Assembly (NCBI GenBank): GCA_030220185.1
Contig: JASPKZ010009959.1
Span: 40,613 to 104,612 of the forward strand
Source: Diploptera punctata
Taxonomy: Eukaryota > Arthropoda > Insecta > Blattodea > Blaberidae
DNA length: 64,000 nucleotides
Direction of reading: 5' to 3'
How positions within the stretch are numbered: the first letter of the stretch is position 1; the number at the start of each line of letters is the position of its first letter. Made by a program: the position numbers and the translations under genes. Shown piece after piece: positions 51,760-62,206 of this stretch. The notes below the pieces were generated by a model, which did not search any database, was not told the origin of the DNA, and saw nothing but the letters and a program-made list of their open reading frames with translations.

Positions 51760-52546
51760 ATTATTAACTAACTCACCGGCTCTATCGAACCCATAGGTTC
51801 GTGGCCGCGTGGACAATAGCTCTCCGTATATGCCTATCCTGAGCTAATGCTTTCAATCATTCCCTGTATAATCTACTTCCCTCAAATAATATTTAAGGTT
51901 ATTCTCCCATCTCAATCTAGGTCTACAAACTCAGCGTTTTCTCTCTGGTTTTCCTACAAGAAGCTTCCATGCAAGTCTTTCATTCCCCATTCGTACCACA
52001 TGTCCTGCCCATCGCAGTCTACAAGACTTAACTATTCTTATTATATCTGGCTTCCTATAAAGAATATGCAGTTCACTGTTATGTAATCTTCTCCATTCAC
52101 CTCTCTGTTCATCTCTCTTTGGTCAAAAAATGTTCCTAAGAACTTTATTCTCAAATACTAGAAATCTCTTTTCCTCCCTTAAAGTAAGAGTCCATGTTTC
52201 GCATCCATATAATATAACTGGTAGAATAATAGTTTTATATATTTTCAGTTTAACGTTTTTTGAAAGGAGTTGGGACATCAAGTGTCTCTGTAATGCATGA
52301 TAGCACGCATTTCCAGAATTGAGCCTATGTTTAATTTCTTTTTGCATCTCATTCCTATTTGTGATTATTGTTCCTAAGTACTTGAATTCAGCGACTTCCT
52401 CAAAATTTCCCTCATCTGTCATTATCTGTCCATTTCCATTATATAATGTATTTCTACGTGTGACCACACAATTAGTCCCAATTTCTTAAGGTTATTCAGT
52501 AGCGTGTGCGTGTTGGCCTTTAGTATCTCCTCGCTATCGCCCAATA
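51760..52546 (-). pseudogene. 5'-truncated RTE-1
   Basis: Minus-strand copy from the middle of the RT C-terminal region (KANTHTLL-like at 52530) to the 3' end near 51765. An open 114-codon segment is at 52467-52123. Converges tail to tail with 51044-51745. Confidence 0.8.
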
Positions 52547-52564
52547 GTTATTATTATTAATTAT

Positions 52565-52715
52565 TATTATTACTTACTTACTCTTACTCACTGGCACTAT
52601 CGAACGCGTAGGTTCATGGCCGCGCGGACATAAGCTCTCCATACATCCCTATCCTGAGCTAATGCTTTTCAATCATTCCCCGTATAATCTACTTCTCTCA
52701 AATCATAGTTAATTA
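52565..52715 (-). pseudogene. RTE-1 3' end fragment
   Basis: Only the last ~45 codons plus tail (CTTACTCACTGGCACTATCG), ending in ATT-rich sequence (52716-52767). Confidence 0.8.
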
Positions 52716-52734
52716 TTAGTTATTATTGTTATTG

Positions 52735-52766
<32 letters not shown>

Positions 52767-52849
52767 GCCCTCACAGAAAATAATGCTTAATACATTTATA
52801 GAGAGAGCTGTTAAGTAACAATAAACGATTGAAAATTGCCAATAATAAC

Positions 52850-53405
52850 ACAGGTCAACATGATTTTTGTCTCATACATGATTTTTGTCTCATGAGTACC
52901 AATAGTTGTACTTAATGCAGTTTTTATCGTGTTTTCAAATATGTATTCGGAATTTCTCCATCACCCACAGTTTGTTTTTATTTAAATTTCAATTAATGGA
53001 ATTAAATAATTATTTATTAATAAACTTTTTTTTTCGTCCATTTGTCCATCGTAAAATAAAACTAAATGAACTAACTCAAGAGATTTCAGCTTTGGAAAAG
53101 ATATATCAAGGCAAATTGAATCCTAATATGCTGGCCGATTATTGTTGGACCATCAAGACGGATGCTCCACAGGCGAAATATAGCAGAAAAAGTCACTTCT
53201 TACTTTCTTGGTGACTCCAATTGTTCGAATATTGTGTAGTTACGAATGTAGAAAATATTAATGTGTTTGAAATTATAAATGTCCTCTCTCGCAAACCTTG
53301 CGTGATGGAGAAAAACCGATATCATATTTGAATTCAGGAGAAAAAAATACTATCAGAATGACATATTTTTCTTTGTGAGACAAAAAAAGTTTATTTTTCT
53401 TGCTC
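52850..53405 (+). repeat. Rep-E copy 5, plus orientation
   Basis: Encodes NELTQEISALEKIYQGKLNP then NMLADYCWTIKTDAPQAKYS, RKSHF in an open 102-codon frame (52906-53214). Flanking blocks match the other copies inverted. Confidence 0.6.
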
Positions 53406-53637
53406 AGTGTAATCCAAACTACATTCCTAGATTGGCTTAGAAGAGTAGCCATTGCATCATTCCGTACTGCAACCGGACACGACTGCCTAGGTCTTCTACC
53501 AACTCAACAGTGTATCCTCTGCAACGCTATGGAAGGTATGAACGCTGTCCACATCCTGACTTGCCCACCCATATCAAACAGCAATCTCGTGGACAGATAC
53601 TGGGAGGCCAGGGAAAAGGTGATGAACCTTATATAAC
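53400..53637 (+). pseudogene. LINE ORF2 C-terminus with zinc knuckle
   Basis: IASFRTATGHDCLGLLPTQQ then CILCNAMEGMNAVHILTCPP (CX2C...HX3C), and a stop near 53636: the terminal part of an R1/I/jockey-type ORF2. The tRNA-like array begins at its stop codon. Confidence 0.7.
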
Positions 53638-53662
53638 TTATAATTGAAGAGAAAAATTATAC

Positions 53663-53735
53663 GCTCAGACCGGGACTTGAACCCGGGACCCTTGGTTCTC
53701 TAGACCAAGTGCTCTACCAACTGAGCTACCTGAGC
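53663..53735 (-). tRNA. tRNA-like gene, unit 1 (identity uncertain)
   Basis: 73 nt: acceptor GCTCAGG/TCTGAGC (7 bp, one G-T), D arm GCTC/GAGC, T arm CCGGG/CCCGG with TTCAAGT loop, A box TAGCTCAGTTGG, B box GGTTCAAGTCC. The anticodon arm is irregular: six pairs CTTGGT/ACCAAG around CTAGAGA, which would place AGA as anticodon; the alternative five-pair arm leaves a 9-nt loop. T5 terminator at 53652-53656 (minus). Probably tRNA-derived rather than a working tRNA. Confidence 0.5.
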
Positions 53736-53955
53736 AAGTACCGATCTAAACGCAAATCTTTCTCTATATACATTGTAATTCCCATCCACCAAATGCTGTG
53801 AAGCCATGCTTCTATCTTGCAAATGGCGGCTCCTTTATTAAGAAGACATATTTGGGAATTATACATTACAGCCAGTACGGCTTTTTCCAAGTTTTTATTA
53901 TTGATTTCGTACATCTCAATGATGGATAAATCATAATTGAAGAGAAAAATTATAC

Positions 53956-54028
53956 GCTCAGACCGGGACTTGAACCCGGGACCCTTGGTTCTCTAGACCA
54001 AGTGCTCTACCAACTGAGCTACCTGAGC
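53956..54028 (-). tRNA. tRNA-like gene, unit 2
   Basis: Identical to the unit 1 gene, including the irregular anticodon arm and the downstream T5 run. Confidence 0.5.
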
Positions 54029-54248
54029 AAGTACCGATCTAAACGCAAATCTTTCTCTATATACATTGTAATTCCCATCCACCAAATGCTGTGAAGCCAT
54101 GCTTCTATCTTGCAAATGGCGGCTCCTTTATTAAGAAGACATATTTGGGAATTATACATTACAGCCAGTACGGCTTTTTCCAAGTTTTTATTATTGATTT
54201 CGTACATCTCAATGATGGATAAATCATAATTGAAGAGAAAAATTATAC

Positions 54249-54321
54249 GCTCAGACCGGGACTTGAACCCGGGACCCTTGGTTCTCTAGACCAAGTGCTC
54301 TACCAACTGAGCTACCTGAGC
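54249..54321 (-). tRNA. tRNA-like gene, unit 3
   Basis: Identical to units 1 and 2. On the minus strand this is the first of the three encountered. Confidence 0.5.
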
Positions 54322-54504
54322 AAGTACCGATCTAAACGCAAATCTTTCTCTATATACATTGTAATTCCCATCCACCAAATGCTGTGAAGCCATGCTTCTA
54401 TCTTGCAAATGGCGGCTCCTTTATTAAGAAGACATATTTGGGAATTATACATTACAGCCAGTACGGCTTTTTCCAAGTTATATAACTTGTTATTGTATTG
54501 TATT

Positions 54505-54735
54505 GACTTAGGCTTTCACGGCCGGAGTTGCTATGATGATCTTGAAGAAGATTTTCGGGCTGTAGGCCGTGGTCTTGAGGCTTGAAATTCCCCGACGTTT
54601 CGCCAGAGATTGCGTCCGACATCCTCAAGACAAACCTTGAGGATGCCAAACGGAGTCTCTGACGAAACGTCGGGGAACTTCAAGCCTCGAGACCACGGCC
54701 TACAGCCCGGAAATCTTCTTCAAGATCATCATTTT
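54505..54735. repeat. 95-bp-arm palindrome
   Basis: Arms 54535-54629 and 54636-54730 are inverted complements (about eight or nine mismatches) around ACAAAC. They contain GGGCTGTAGGCCGTGGTCT and CCCCGACGTTTCG. The left arm is preceded by TTAGGCTTTCACGGCCGGAG. The transcript would fold into a ~95-bp hairpin. Short frames within are artefacts. Confidence 0.88.
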
Positions 54736-54739
54736 TTGT

Positions 54740-55160
54740 TATTATTTGTTTTCTCCAGTCATTGTTGTCTAATGACAAGTGTCAAACACCAATGCATTTA
54801 AATAAATAAAAAATAGAATTATCTATCGAATCTTAGATTAAATTTCTTAGTAGTTTTATTTGATAGATACTGTAAATTTATAAATTAAATTGCAACTGTG
54901 TAATAAGGAAGATGAGTACTATTTTTTGCAGACAAATCTGTGCAGGGAATGAAAGAAGTGTTTGTATGTGCAGCACAATGGAAGCTGGAAATGAACAAAC
55001 AACTGGACCATAAAGAAGAGATGCTGCTTCTTGAAGTGAATGGGTTTTCTTTTCTTACAAAGTATCCTTCCTCTCATCTCGTCTTTCCTTCATAACCTTT
55101 GTTACAAACTGTCTCATTCAGACTGTATTTATAATAAATATACACTTGCTTTATTATCAT
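54740..55160. other. Unassigned sequence
   Basis: No supported feature. Confidence 0.4.
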
Positions 55161-55204
55161 TAGGAAAAGGGTTTTAAGGTGCAAATTTTGGTCGTAAAAA
55201 AGGG

Positions 55205-55510
55205 GGGGAAAGGGTCAGAACAACGTCATGGACATATACAATTGAATAGAAATATGTCATTAAACACATTAATTTTCACAGATGATGTAGCATTAGTAGC
55301 CCCCTCAGAGAACGAGTTAAAATATTCAGTATATAATTTTAACAAAATAGCCATAAAATATAAGTTGAAAATCAATACAGAGAAAACAAAAGTGCGGTAA
55401 TGACTTTTCAAGGAAATACCCTGTACGTAGCAAAATTTGTATACATTCAAAAATACTGGAAAGAGTAACTTCATTTACATATCTTGGATACACATTAACA
55501 TATTTGGATG
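55205..55510 (+). pseudogene. LINE reverse-transcriptase fragment with FTDD box
   Basis: NTLIFTDDVALVAPSENELK then YKLKINTEKTKV: the catalytic motif C region (F-x-DD) and following helix of an RT distinct from RTE-1. Stops near 55400, with a frameshifted continuation to about 55510. Confidence 0.7.
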
Positions 55511-55531
55511 AAGTATACATAGCAAATAATT

Positions 55532-55612
55532 AACTCACAGGCACTATCGTAACCGTAGGTTGATGGCCGCGCGGACATAAGTTCTCCATACATCCATATT
55601 CTGAGCTAATGT

Positions 55613-55655
<43 letters not shown>

Positions 55656-56290
55656 GCGTTATTTTACCTGGCAGAGTTAAGGCCTTAAGGCTTTGTCTGC
55701 CACCCAACCAGGTTTTTAATAAATATAAAATACAAAAAAAAATAGTCTTACAACTACATAAACAATTACATGTTATAAAAACAATACAATACAATCAATA
55801 TTTATAATCTATTTTGGTTTACTCTAAATTTAAAGAATTAAAGATATAATATGTACAAGGTGTAAAAAAAACGAGAAAAAATATTAATGACATAGTATAA
55901 ATTTAAATAAATAAAGATAAATTAATTATTAGATAACAGATACTGTATAAGCGTGACTTAAAGGTACCAAGTGTGCGGCAACCCCTGATATCTTGTTTTC
56001 CAATCTTTCCCTGTATATTCTACTTCCCTCAAATCATAGTTAAAGTTATTCTCCCTCATTCTTCGTCTACCAACTGAGCGTTTTCCCTCTGGTTTTCCTA
56101 CAAGAAGCTTCCATGTACGTCTTTCATTCCCCATCCGTGCAACATGCCCTACCCATCGCAGTCTGCGAGACTTAACTGTTCTTATTATATCTGGCTTCCT
56201 ATAAAGATATGTAGTTCAGTGTTATGTAGTCTTCTCCATTCACCTGTCTGTTCATCTCTCTTTGGTCCAAAATTTTTCCTAAGAAATAAT
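55532..56290 (-). pseudogene. RTE-1 fragment split by Rep-G
   Basis: 3' end 55532-55610 (CAGGCACTATCGTAACCG, WRAYVRAAINLR-like) and 55990-56290 (up to the KVLRKIFGPKRDEQTGEWRR block). Rep-G lies between. Dead. Confidence 0.8.
55612..55985 (-). mobile_element. Rep-G copy 4 with AAT tail, inside RTE-1
   Basis: AAT tail at 55615-55654, then GCGTTATTTTACCTGGCAGA and the AAGGCCTTAAGGC block. Reads 3' to 5' on the plus strand. Confidence 0.65.
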
Positions 56291-56294
56291 TAAT

Positions 56295-56755
56295 TTTAAT
56301 AAAACCATGGGAACAATAAATTCAGTAATGAAATCTTCGTTATTCCAGAGAGATGTCAGAGTACGGTTATACAAAACCTTAACAAGACCTGCACTTTGCT
56401 ACGGCAGTGAGGCATGGCCTTTGAGGAGACGAGAAGAGAGCAGGATAACTTCTAGTGAAATTAAATTCATGAGATATACAGCAGGATACACCAAATGGGA
56501 TCACAAGCACAGTAATGATATCTTGAAGAAACTACGTTTAGAACTGGTCATTGATTACATACATAGATACCAGAACAACTGGATGAATCATTTGCGACGA
56601 ATGAGTTCAGATAGAGTTCCCAAGGCCATGCTTCGTTATTGTCCAACAGGCAAGAGATCTCTGGGCCGTCCAAGGAAACGCTGGATACAAAATTCATCAT
56701 TGAGATCGTAATAGGCCTAGAGGCCAAAGACTTGGTTAGATGAAGAAGAAGATTG
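56295..56755 (+). pseudogene. LINE C-terminal region, fairly intact tail
   Basis: An open 134-codon frame (56307-56711): KSSLFQRDVRVRLYKTLTRP, ALCYGSEAWPLRRREESRI, IKFMRYTAGYTKWDHK, NNWMNHLRRMSSDRVPK and GRPRKRW, then a stop and GAAGAAGAAG. Catalytic domains are absent. A related but decayed tail is at 61915-62206. Confidence 0.75.
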
Positions 56756-57074
56756 CGAAAACCCAGTTGTAATATAAATATATAACATTGTGGTTCAGAC
56801 TAGTAAAATAAAACCAACAACAAGTCGGTGGATAGACAACTGTTAAATTATTATTGCTAGTACTAACAGAACTTATTTTAAACTGTTACAGCAATATTGT
56901 TGAAATTTAAATTAGAGTTCACAGCTGCAGATTGGTCATTGTTGCTGGGATGTAAATTACTGCTGGTTTACATAAATTATATTTTAATATTTATTATTTA
57001 CTATTGTTGACTTCACACTGCAGATTGGTCATTGTTTGTGGGGTATAAATTTGTTAAATTATATTTTAATATGT

Positions 57075-57466
57075 GTCCACCGCTGTATCTCGGGGTAGCG
57101 TGCTGCCTTGTCACGCAGCGGGCCCGGGTTCGGTCCCCGGTCGGGACAGTTTTTCTGGGTGAGGTTTTTATCGGGGTTTTTCCTCAACTGTAAGACAAAT
57201 GTCAGGAAAACTTTAAGGCCCAAACGGTCCCCGAAATCATATGGCCATCGCAATCATCATCATTCATATTCATCTTAGGTTAAGCTTAGGATTAGGAACT
57301 CTCCTGGCGCACCATTATCATCATCATCACCCATCATATCATCGGGGCAACTTAACCCCGCCTTCCAGGCGCCCCAACCTCTGAAGTGGGTTACAAGTAC
57401 GCCATGCCAGGAGAGAAACCAGGAATGTCGAAAGACAAACTGTGGCATTTGCAAAAAAAAAAAATA
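57075..57466 (+). mobile_element. SINE-A copy 8, plus a poly-A-tailed piece
   Basis: TCCACCGCTGTATCTCGGGG head, GGTTCGGTCCCCGG B box, body and short tail variant (GGAACTCTCCTGGCGCACC near 57295-57315). A further ~120 bp (57346-57454) ends in A12, perhaps a separate retroposon. Inserted in hAT-like element 2. Confidence 0.7.
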
Positions 57467-57779
57467 ATAATTTAATATTGTTGACTTCTGATTGAGATTT
57501 TAAAAAGCTGTTCAAGAAGAAAGTATATACATTTTTGTACTTTCTTTTAAAAACGCAGAGAAGAATGGAGGATGAGGTGATGAAGCATTATAAAAGAGGG
57601 GAAAAGGGGCGAAATGTAATAATCTCACGTATAGGTGCAACAAATTGTGTTCAATTCACTTCATTTCTACCCCCAAAATAGTTGCCGCACCTCAAAATCC
57701 TGTCCCAAAATTATCATATAGCACAATATCATATATTATAGCACATTCACAACTGTAACAGTGATATTGTTATTTTTAT

Positions 57780-58353
57780 GTATTAAATTAGGGCTGGAAA
57801 TAAATATTAATAAAACTAGTTTCATGCAGCTCCCTGGCGCAAGCGGTTAGATTCTCGCCTCACACCGCTGGGGTCTCGAGATGCATTCACAGGATGCATA
57901 TCATTTAGATTTCGTGATGGACGGAACCGTGCTTGGGAAGGTTATTCTTGCGGTTTCTTCGTTTTCCCATGGAACAAAATATTCTACCATTTCTCCATGC
58001 TTTCCTCATTCATTTCGTTCCATTTCATTCAACCACCCTTTTGACGGTGCGTCAAGGCGTCATCGGCCGGCATCTTTGTCGCTCACAGACCTCTATAAAT
58101 ATAAGGGCTTCATTTCATCTCGTCCCTCGATCCAACAGTGAATTTTACACCAATTGAGGATATTATGTTACATAGTATATATGTATATTATATGGTCACA
58201 CAGAAATACATTATATAAAGAAAATGCACAGTTAATGGCAATTGAGGGAAATTTTGAAGGGGTAACTGAATTCAGACATCTATGAACAATAATTACAAAC
58301 AGGAATTAGATGCTAATATAAATTAAACATAGAATCAATTCTGGAAACATAAA
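57780..58353 (+). pseudogene. RTE-1 fragment split by SINE-C
   Basis: Pieces 57780-57818 (LGLEINININKT-like) and 58190-58350 (GQLMAIEGNFEGVTEFRHL-like). Diverged and frameshifted. Confidence 0.65.
57826..58180 (+). mobile_element. SINE-C copy 2
   Basis: Head GCAGCTCCCTGGCGCAAGCG-GTTAGA, a clear pol III A box, but the B box is weak. Body shares CTATTTCTCC-like, GACGGTGCGTCAAGGCGTC and CACAGACCTCTATAAATATA with 63625-63942. Ends GAGGATATTATG. Confidence 0.75.
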
Positions 58354-58801
58354 TACAGTAAAACGTGTTTAATCCGGAACGTGAATAATCCGGAAATCTG
58401 CCCAATGTGAACAAATTTATTGGTCCCGGAGAAATAATACTAATTTTACGTGTATTTATTTTGTATACCACGGAATCTGTCCAACGTGGAAACGGAAGGA
58501 TATTTTTACACAATTCATGAAAAAATGTCATAAAGCGGAAAGACAAAGAGAGAAATAAATTAGTTTCCACCTCATTCAATTCCCTTTAGGCCAAAAAAAA
58601 TAAAGAATGATTCCTGCCGCCGGGTGAAGTATAGATTCTATCTGCACCTGAAATTTTCTTTCGGCTTCACTGCACACCCGTTATGCGAAATACAGGTACC
58701 TGTCTTACAAATAACCTTTGTACTGTAAAATCTTAAATTAGTTTTAGTTCTGAGACTACAGAGGGTACAGATGCCGACTATGTATAACTTAATAAATCAT
58801 T

Positions 58802-58916
58802 TAACGGACTGTCAACAGCACGTACGACTTACTGCCCGTGCGACCCATATTTGTAAATAATATTGTAAATATCTTACTTTTTGTCTAATAAAGTCCTACT
58901 ACTACTACTACTACTA
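58802..58916 (+). repeat. Rep-H copy 3
   Basis: TAACGGACTGTCAACAGCAC to TCTAATAAAGTCC(TAC)n, as at 17250-17367. Confidence 0.75.
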
Positions 58917-59179
58917 ATAAATCTCGAGTAATCCCACTGCGACTCTTTAGCAGCTCTGCCAGCAAGTCCTAATCCTACGTTCTCGTCGTGCTCCCTGACT
59001 GCAGTCGTAATAGACTGTAGCTAACAGGATGGGACGAAAGGCGAGTTCTCAGCGTCTTAAAACTGAAACCTGTCGGCTAGGGAGAAAAACCCTAAAAAAA
59101 CCCAGGTCCTCCGTGTCTGGGGGTTAGACGTCAGGCTGGCAACCTGGCCCTGGAAAAAAGTATATCGCTACGTACTTCA

Positions 59180-59549
59180 GTAAAGAACAGTTGAATTTGA
59201 TTATTTTAGAAGAAGCCTCCAAAAAACAAGACAGGATAAAATACGAAATGAATTCCTTTGGGGAGAAATGAATGTCACCACATCTGTTGTTAAGAGGATT
59301 GAAAATCAAACGCTTAAATGGTATGGCCATGTACAAAGAATGGAAAATGAAAGATGGCCAAAAAATATATACCAATGGTGACCCCCTGGAAGAAATAAAC
59401 GTGGCAGACCAAGATGAAAATGGAAAACCTACGTCAGAACAATAATGGAGGATAGGAATTTGGAAGAGGCAGATTGGAATGATAGAGATAAATGGAAACT
59501 GAAGACGGCAAACCTATAAGTGGGGGAAAGCCGAATAAGAAGAAGAAGA
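59180..59549 (+). mobile_element. LINE tail, GAA-tailed, right side of an 11-bp TSD
   Basis: SVVKRIENQTLKWYGHVQRM, ENERWPKNIYQW, GRNKRGRPR and DRDKWKLKTANL, then (GAA)n. The duplication agttctgagac is at 58746-58756 and 59550-59560, so the block from 58757 arrived together or in steps. Confidence 0.7.
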
Positions 59550-59964
59550 AGTTCTGAGACCGATCTTGCACAGGTAGCATTCTGAATTTACGTAAGAAAG
59601 ATGGCTGAAACGTATGTATCAGACAAATGGGACTGTTATTTCGCGCGTTACCGTCGAAGTCGCTCATACACACAGTAGTTCACATTTCAACGACAGCGGA
59701 ACTACAATTAATCCAAGGTACATAAAAATACATATACCAAGATTATTAATAAGTTTCAGTTCTTTTTATTACGCGGAATTTTGTCCAATGTAGAAAAAAT
59801 TTGTCCTATGCGATTCCACTTTGTGCAAGTTTTACTGTATAAGCAATGCCAAGCTAGGAAGACAGCGATAGACTGGACTGATATCAAAAGAAATTGCACC
59901 AAGTGAGACCATTAGTGACTGGAAATAATTGCGCGAAAAATAAAATGTAAAATAAGATTAATCA

Positions 59965-60040
59965 TTATTATTATTATTATATATTATTAATATTGCTATT
60001 ATTATTATTATTATATTATTATTATTATTATTATTATTAT
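59965..60040. repeat. ATT microsatellite
   Basis: (ATT)n with interruptions. Confidence 0.9.
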
Positions 60041-60109
60041 AGCGAACAGGCTCATTTGACTGATACATACGTTTCAGCCATCTTTATTTCGTAAATTCAG
60101 AATGCTACC

Positions 60110-60475
60110 TTGGCCTTTAACGATCTCTGATAAAAATAAAATTGAGACAATAGAAATGAGATTTCTCAGATCAGTTGCAGGTGTATCTCTAAGAGATCAA
60201 AAGAGAAGTCAAGATATCGGAGATGAATTACAAATATGTAATATAAACGAGAGAATACACACAAATAAACGTAATTGGTTTGAACATATACAAAGAATGC
60301 CAAATAATCGTTTATCAAAACAGCTGCTTCATTATAGGCCTCTAGGACCAAGAAATGTAGGAAGACCAAAATGTCTTGGAAGAACGACCTGCGCCTGCGA
60401 CATGTAGTGCGCCGGGGAGCGGAACGGGCCAACAGGTCCATACCTTGAAGATGATGATGATGATTATAGCAATTA
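60110..60475 (+). pseudogene. LINE C-terminal tail, GAT-tailed
   Basis: DKNKIETIEMRFLRSVAGVS, LRDQKRSQDIGDELQICNIN, WFEHIQRMPNNRLSKQLLHY and GRPKCLGR, ending with (GAT)n at 60450-60465. Confidence 0.7.
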
Positions 60476-60526
60476 GTTATTGAAGTGTCACTGCAAGTTT
60501 ATACAAACCAAATAAAATGATTGCGA

Positions 60527-61174
60527 CTACTTAACTCATGCCCCAAATGTGAGTTAACGACCAATCACGTTTAAATGAATTTTGTTTTACAACCAAACAC
60601 ACTCGTGTTTCACCTCGCTATTTATCGAATTCTGTTTACCAAAATTAAGAAAGCTTTTGCTTTTAATATTCCGAACAGGTCAGATAATTATTTTGCATGA
60701 CTGACTCTCCAACAATACGTTGAATATAGCAAATAATGAACAGATTACTTCGAACTGCACCTTTGATAATTGTGTATTCAATTATTGTGTTTTTAAATAA
60801 TGATTTTATTGAGTTCTTTCCTAAAAAAATATTAATATCCTATAATGTTGGTTATAATATACGGTCTGATGCGTTTCATTTTTTCTCCACTAGGGTGCAT
60901 TTTACAATATTGCTATCCTATTTGGCAATAAATAATATGTTCAAGTTGCAGTGGATGAACAAATAAAACAGACATTTCTCATTTGTTTTCAAACATCGCC
61001 GTTTACATTAAATGTACATAAATATAAATATTTTAAAAATAACAATATTTAAATAATTTAAATAATGATTTTTGAGTAAACAACTTAATTTTCTTCGTTA
61101 TATAGTCCTAACAGATGCCAGTCTTGATTTCCAAATCCTCAAGATAAATTGGAAATCACTCGTGGTATTACTTA
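60527..61174 (-). repeat. Rep-F copy 3
   Basis: CTACTTAACTCATGCCCCAA to CACTCGTGGTATTACTTA, flanked by CGA (60524-60526) and TGA (61175-61177), a near-match to the TGA duplication of copy 2. Confidence 0.7.
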
Positions 61175-61177
61175 TGA

Positions 61178-61604
61178 AAAATTTACGTGGACACCTGTTG
61201 TGTTTATTAACACAAAAAGGTGAGAACCATTCTGCGGTTGCACTGGACTATATTTTTGTTTCATAATGGGCTATTTTTTACCCTCTTTACGTCCGTATAT
61301 TCTTAAATATGATATTATGTAGAAGGAGTGTTTATAGAAATTGTATAATCACGGATATAGTTATACTGTTATAACAGAATATCAGAACAGCTTCTTTAAC
61401 AACACTATAACGTGAGTGTAGGAGTTGATGTACATCTTACAATGTTAACTAGAAACCCACCCCCTCAGTATAAAGTTCTGATGAGTTCTCACTAAAACTC
61501 CCTCCTGTTACAATAACTTAACACGACAAAACACTTAATTAACAAACAAATTAACGCCTTGTTAACTAACAAAGCTTTTAATTAACTTCAGTATATTTTA
61601 TAAG
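61178..61604. other. Unassigned sequence
   Basis: No supported feature. Confidence 0.4.
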
Positions 61605-61910
61605 TTTGTCGACCCCTGTGGACTAGTGGTTATATTCCTTGCTTCTGGTCTCGAAGTCGGGAGTTCAAAACCGGCCGGGATGATGGATTTTTTTAGATTG
61701 GAAAAATCCAAGGATCAAGTTCTTGGGGAGCGAATTTAAGCCGTGGATCTAGAGTCTGAAGATTCCAGACTCGTAAAAGAACCTTAAGTCTGAATAAAGA
61801 GGCCTCTAAGCAAAATTTACCGACCTCCATAATCCTAATAATATTTAGTTGCCTACTAGATGTCTCAAGGGTCGACATGTTGATCGCATACCATTCATGA
61901 CATATTTAAG
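61605..61910 (+). mobile_element. tRNA-derived SINE, single copy in window
   Basis: CTGTGGACTAGTGGTTATAT (A-box-like) and GGGAGTTCAAAACCGG (B-box-like) about 35 nt apart, followed by a ~220-bp body with short internal inverted repeats (GAGTCTGAAGATTCCAGACTC at 61752-61772). Boundaries approximate. Confidence 0.55.
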
Positions 61911-61914
61911 GAAA

Positions 61915-62206
61915 TAATGCGGAAATGAAATTTACGAGACGTACTGCAGGTTACTCAATAACAGACCATAAAAGAAATTCTGAGATTCTCGAATAATTAC
62001 AAACAGAACCAGTCATGAAATATGTAGAAAAATACAGAAACAATTGGAAATCTCACGTAAGAAGAATGAGCACAACAAGAATACCACGTCAAATCTTAAA
62101 TTACCAGCCACCAAGCAAGAGATCTTTGAGCAGACCCTTCAAACGTTCGATTGAGACCGTAACAGACCACTAGGTATATCACATGAAAGGAAGAAGAAGA
62201 AGAAGC
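61915..62206 (+). pseudogene. Decayed LINE tail, GAA-tailed
   Basis: EMKFTRRTAGYSITDHKRNS, NNWKSHVRRMSTTRIPRQIL and PSKRSLSRPFKR, then (GAA)n at 62190-62204. Counterpart of 56295-56755. Confidence 0.65.

Larger units (their letters stand above)
53640..54477 (-). repeat. Tandem array of three 293-bp tRNA-like units flanked by an 11-bp TSD
   Basis: Identical anchors at 53641, 53934 and 54227 give a period of exactly 293 bp. Units 1 and 2 look identical throughout; unit 3 ends early at CTTTTTCCAAG. The array is flanked by ttatataactt at 53629-53639 and 54478-54488. Each unit has a 73-nt tRNA-like gene with pol III boxes and a T5 run behind it, plus a ~220-bp body. The 62-codon frames in the body repeat because the unit repeats. 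Confidence 0.88.
55161..57709. mobile_element. hAT-like element 2, heavily interrupted
   Basis: Left end TAGGAAAAGGGTTTTAAGG (55161) and right end CCTCAAAATCCTGTCCC (57690-57706), flanked by attatcat at 55153-55160 and 57710-57717 (8 bp). Element sequence: 55161-55205, 56756-57070 and 57468-57709, matching 27900-28290 and 29244-29523 of element 1. Inserted between: an RT fragment, RTE-1 with Rep-G, a LINE tail and SINE-A. No transposase. Confidence 0.5.
58356..59837. mobile_element. pogo/Tigger-like DNA transposon remnant with TA duplication
   Basis: Termini CAGTAAAACGTGTTTAATCC (58356) and, inverted, CAGTAAAACTTGCACAAAGT (59837 downward), flanked by TA at 58354-58355 and 59838-59839. CAGTAAAAC with AATCCGG repeats is typical of Tigger/pogo ends. 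No transposase frame. A ~790-bp retroposon block (58757-59549) with agttctgagac duplications is inserted. Confidence 0.65.

Noticed and set aside
53726..54207. Duplicated 62-codon gene
   Set aside because: The identical frames simply reflect the 293-bp tandem unit; no protein signal.
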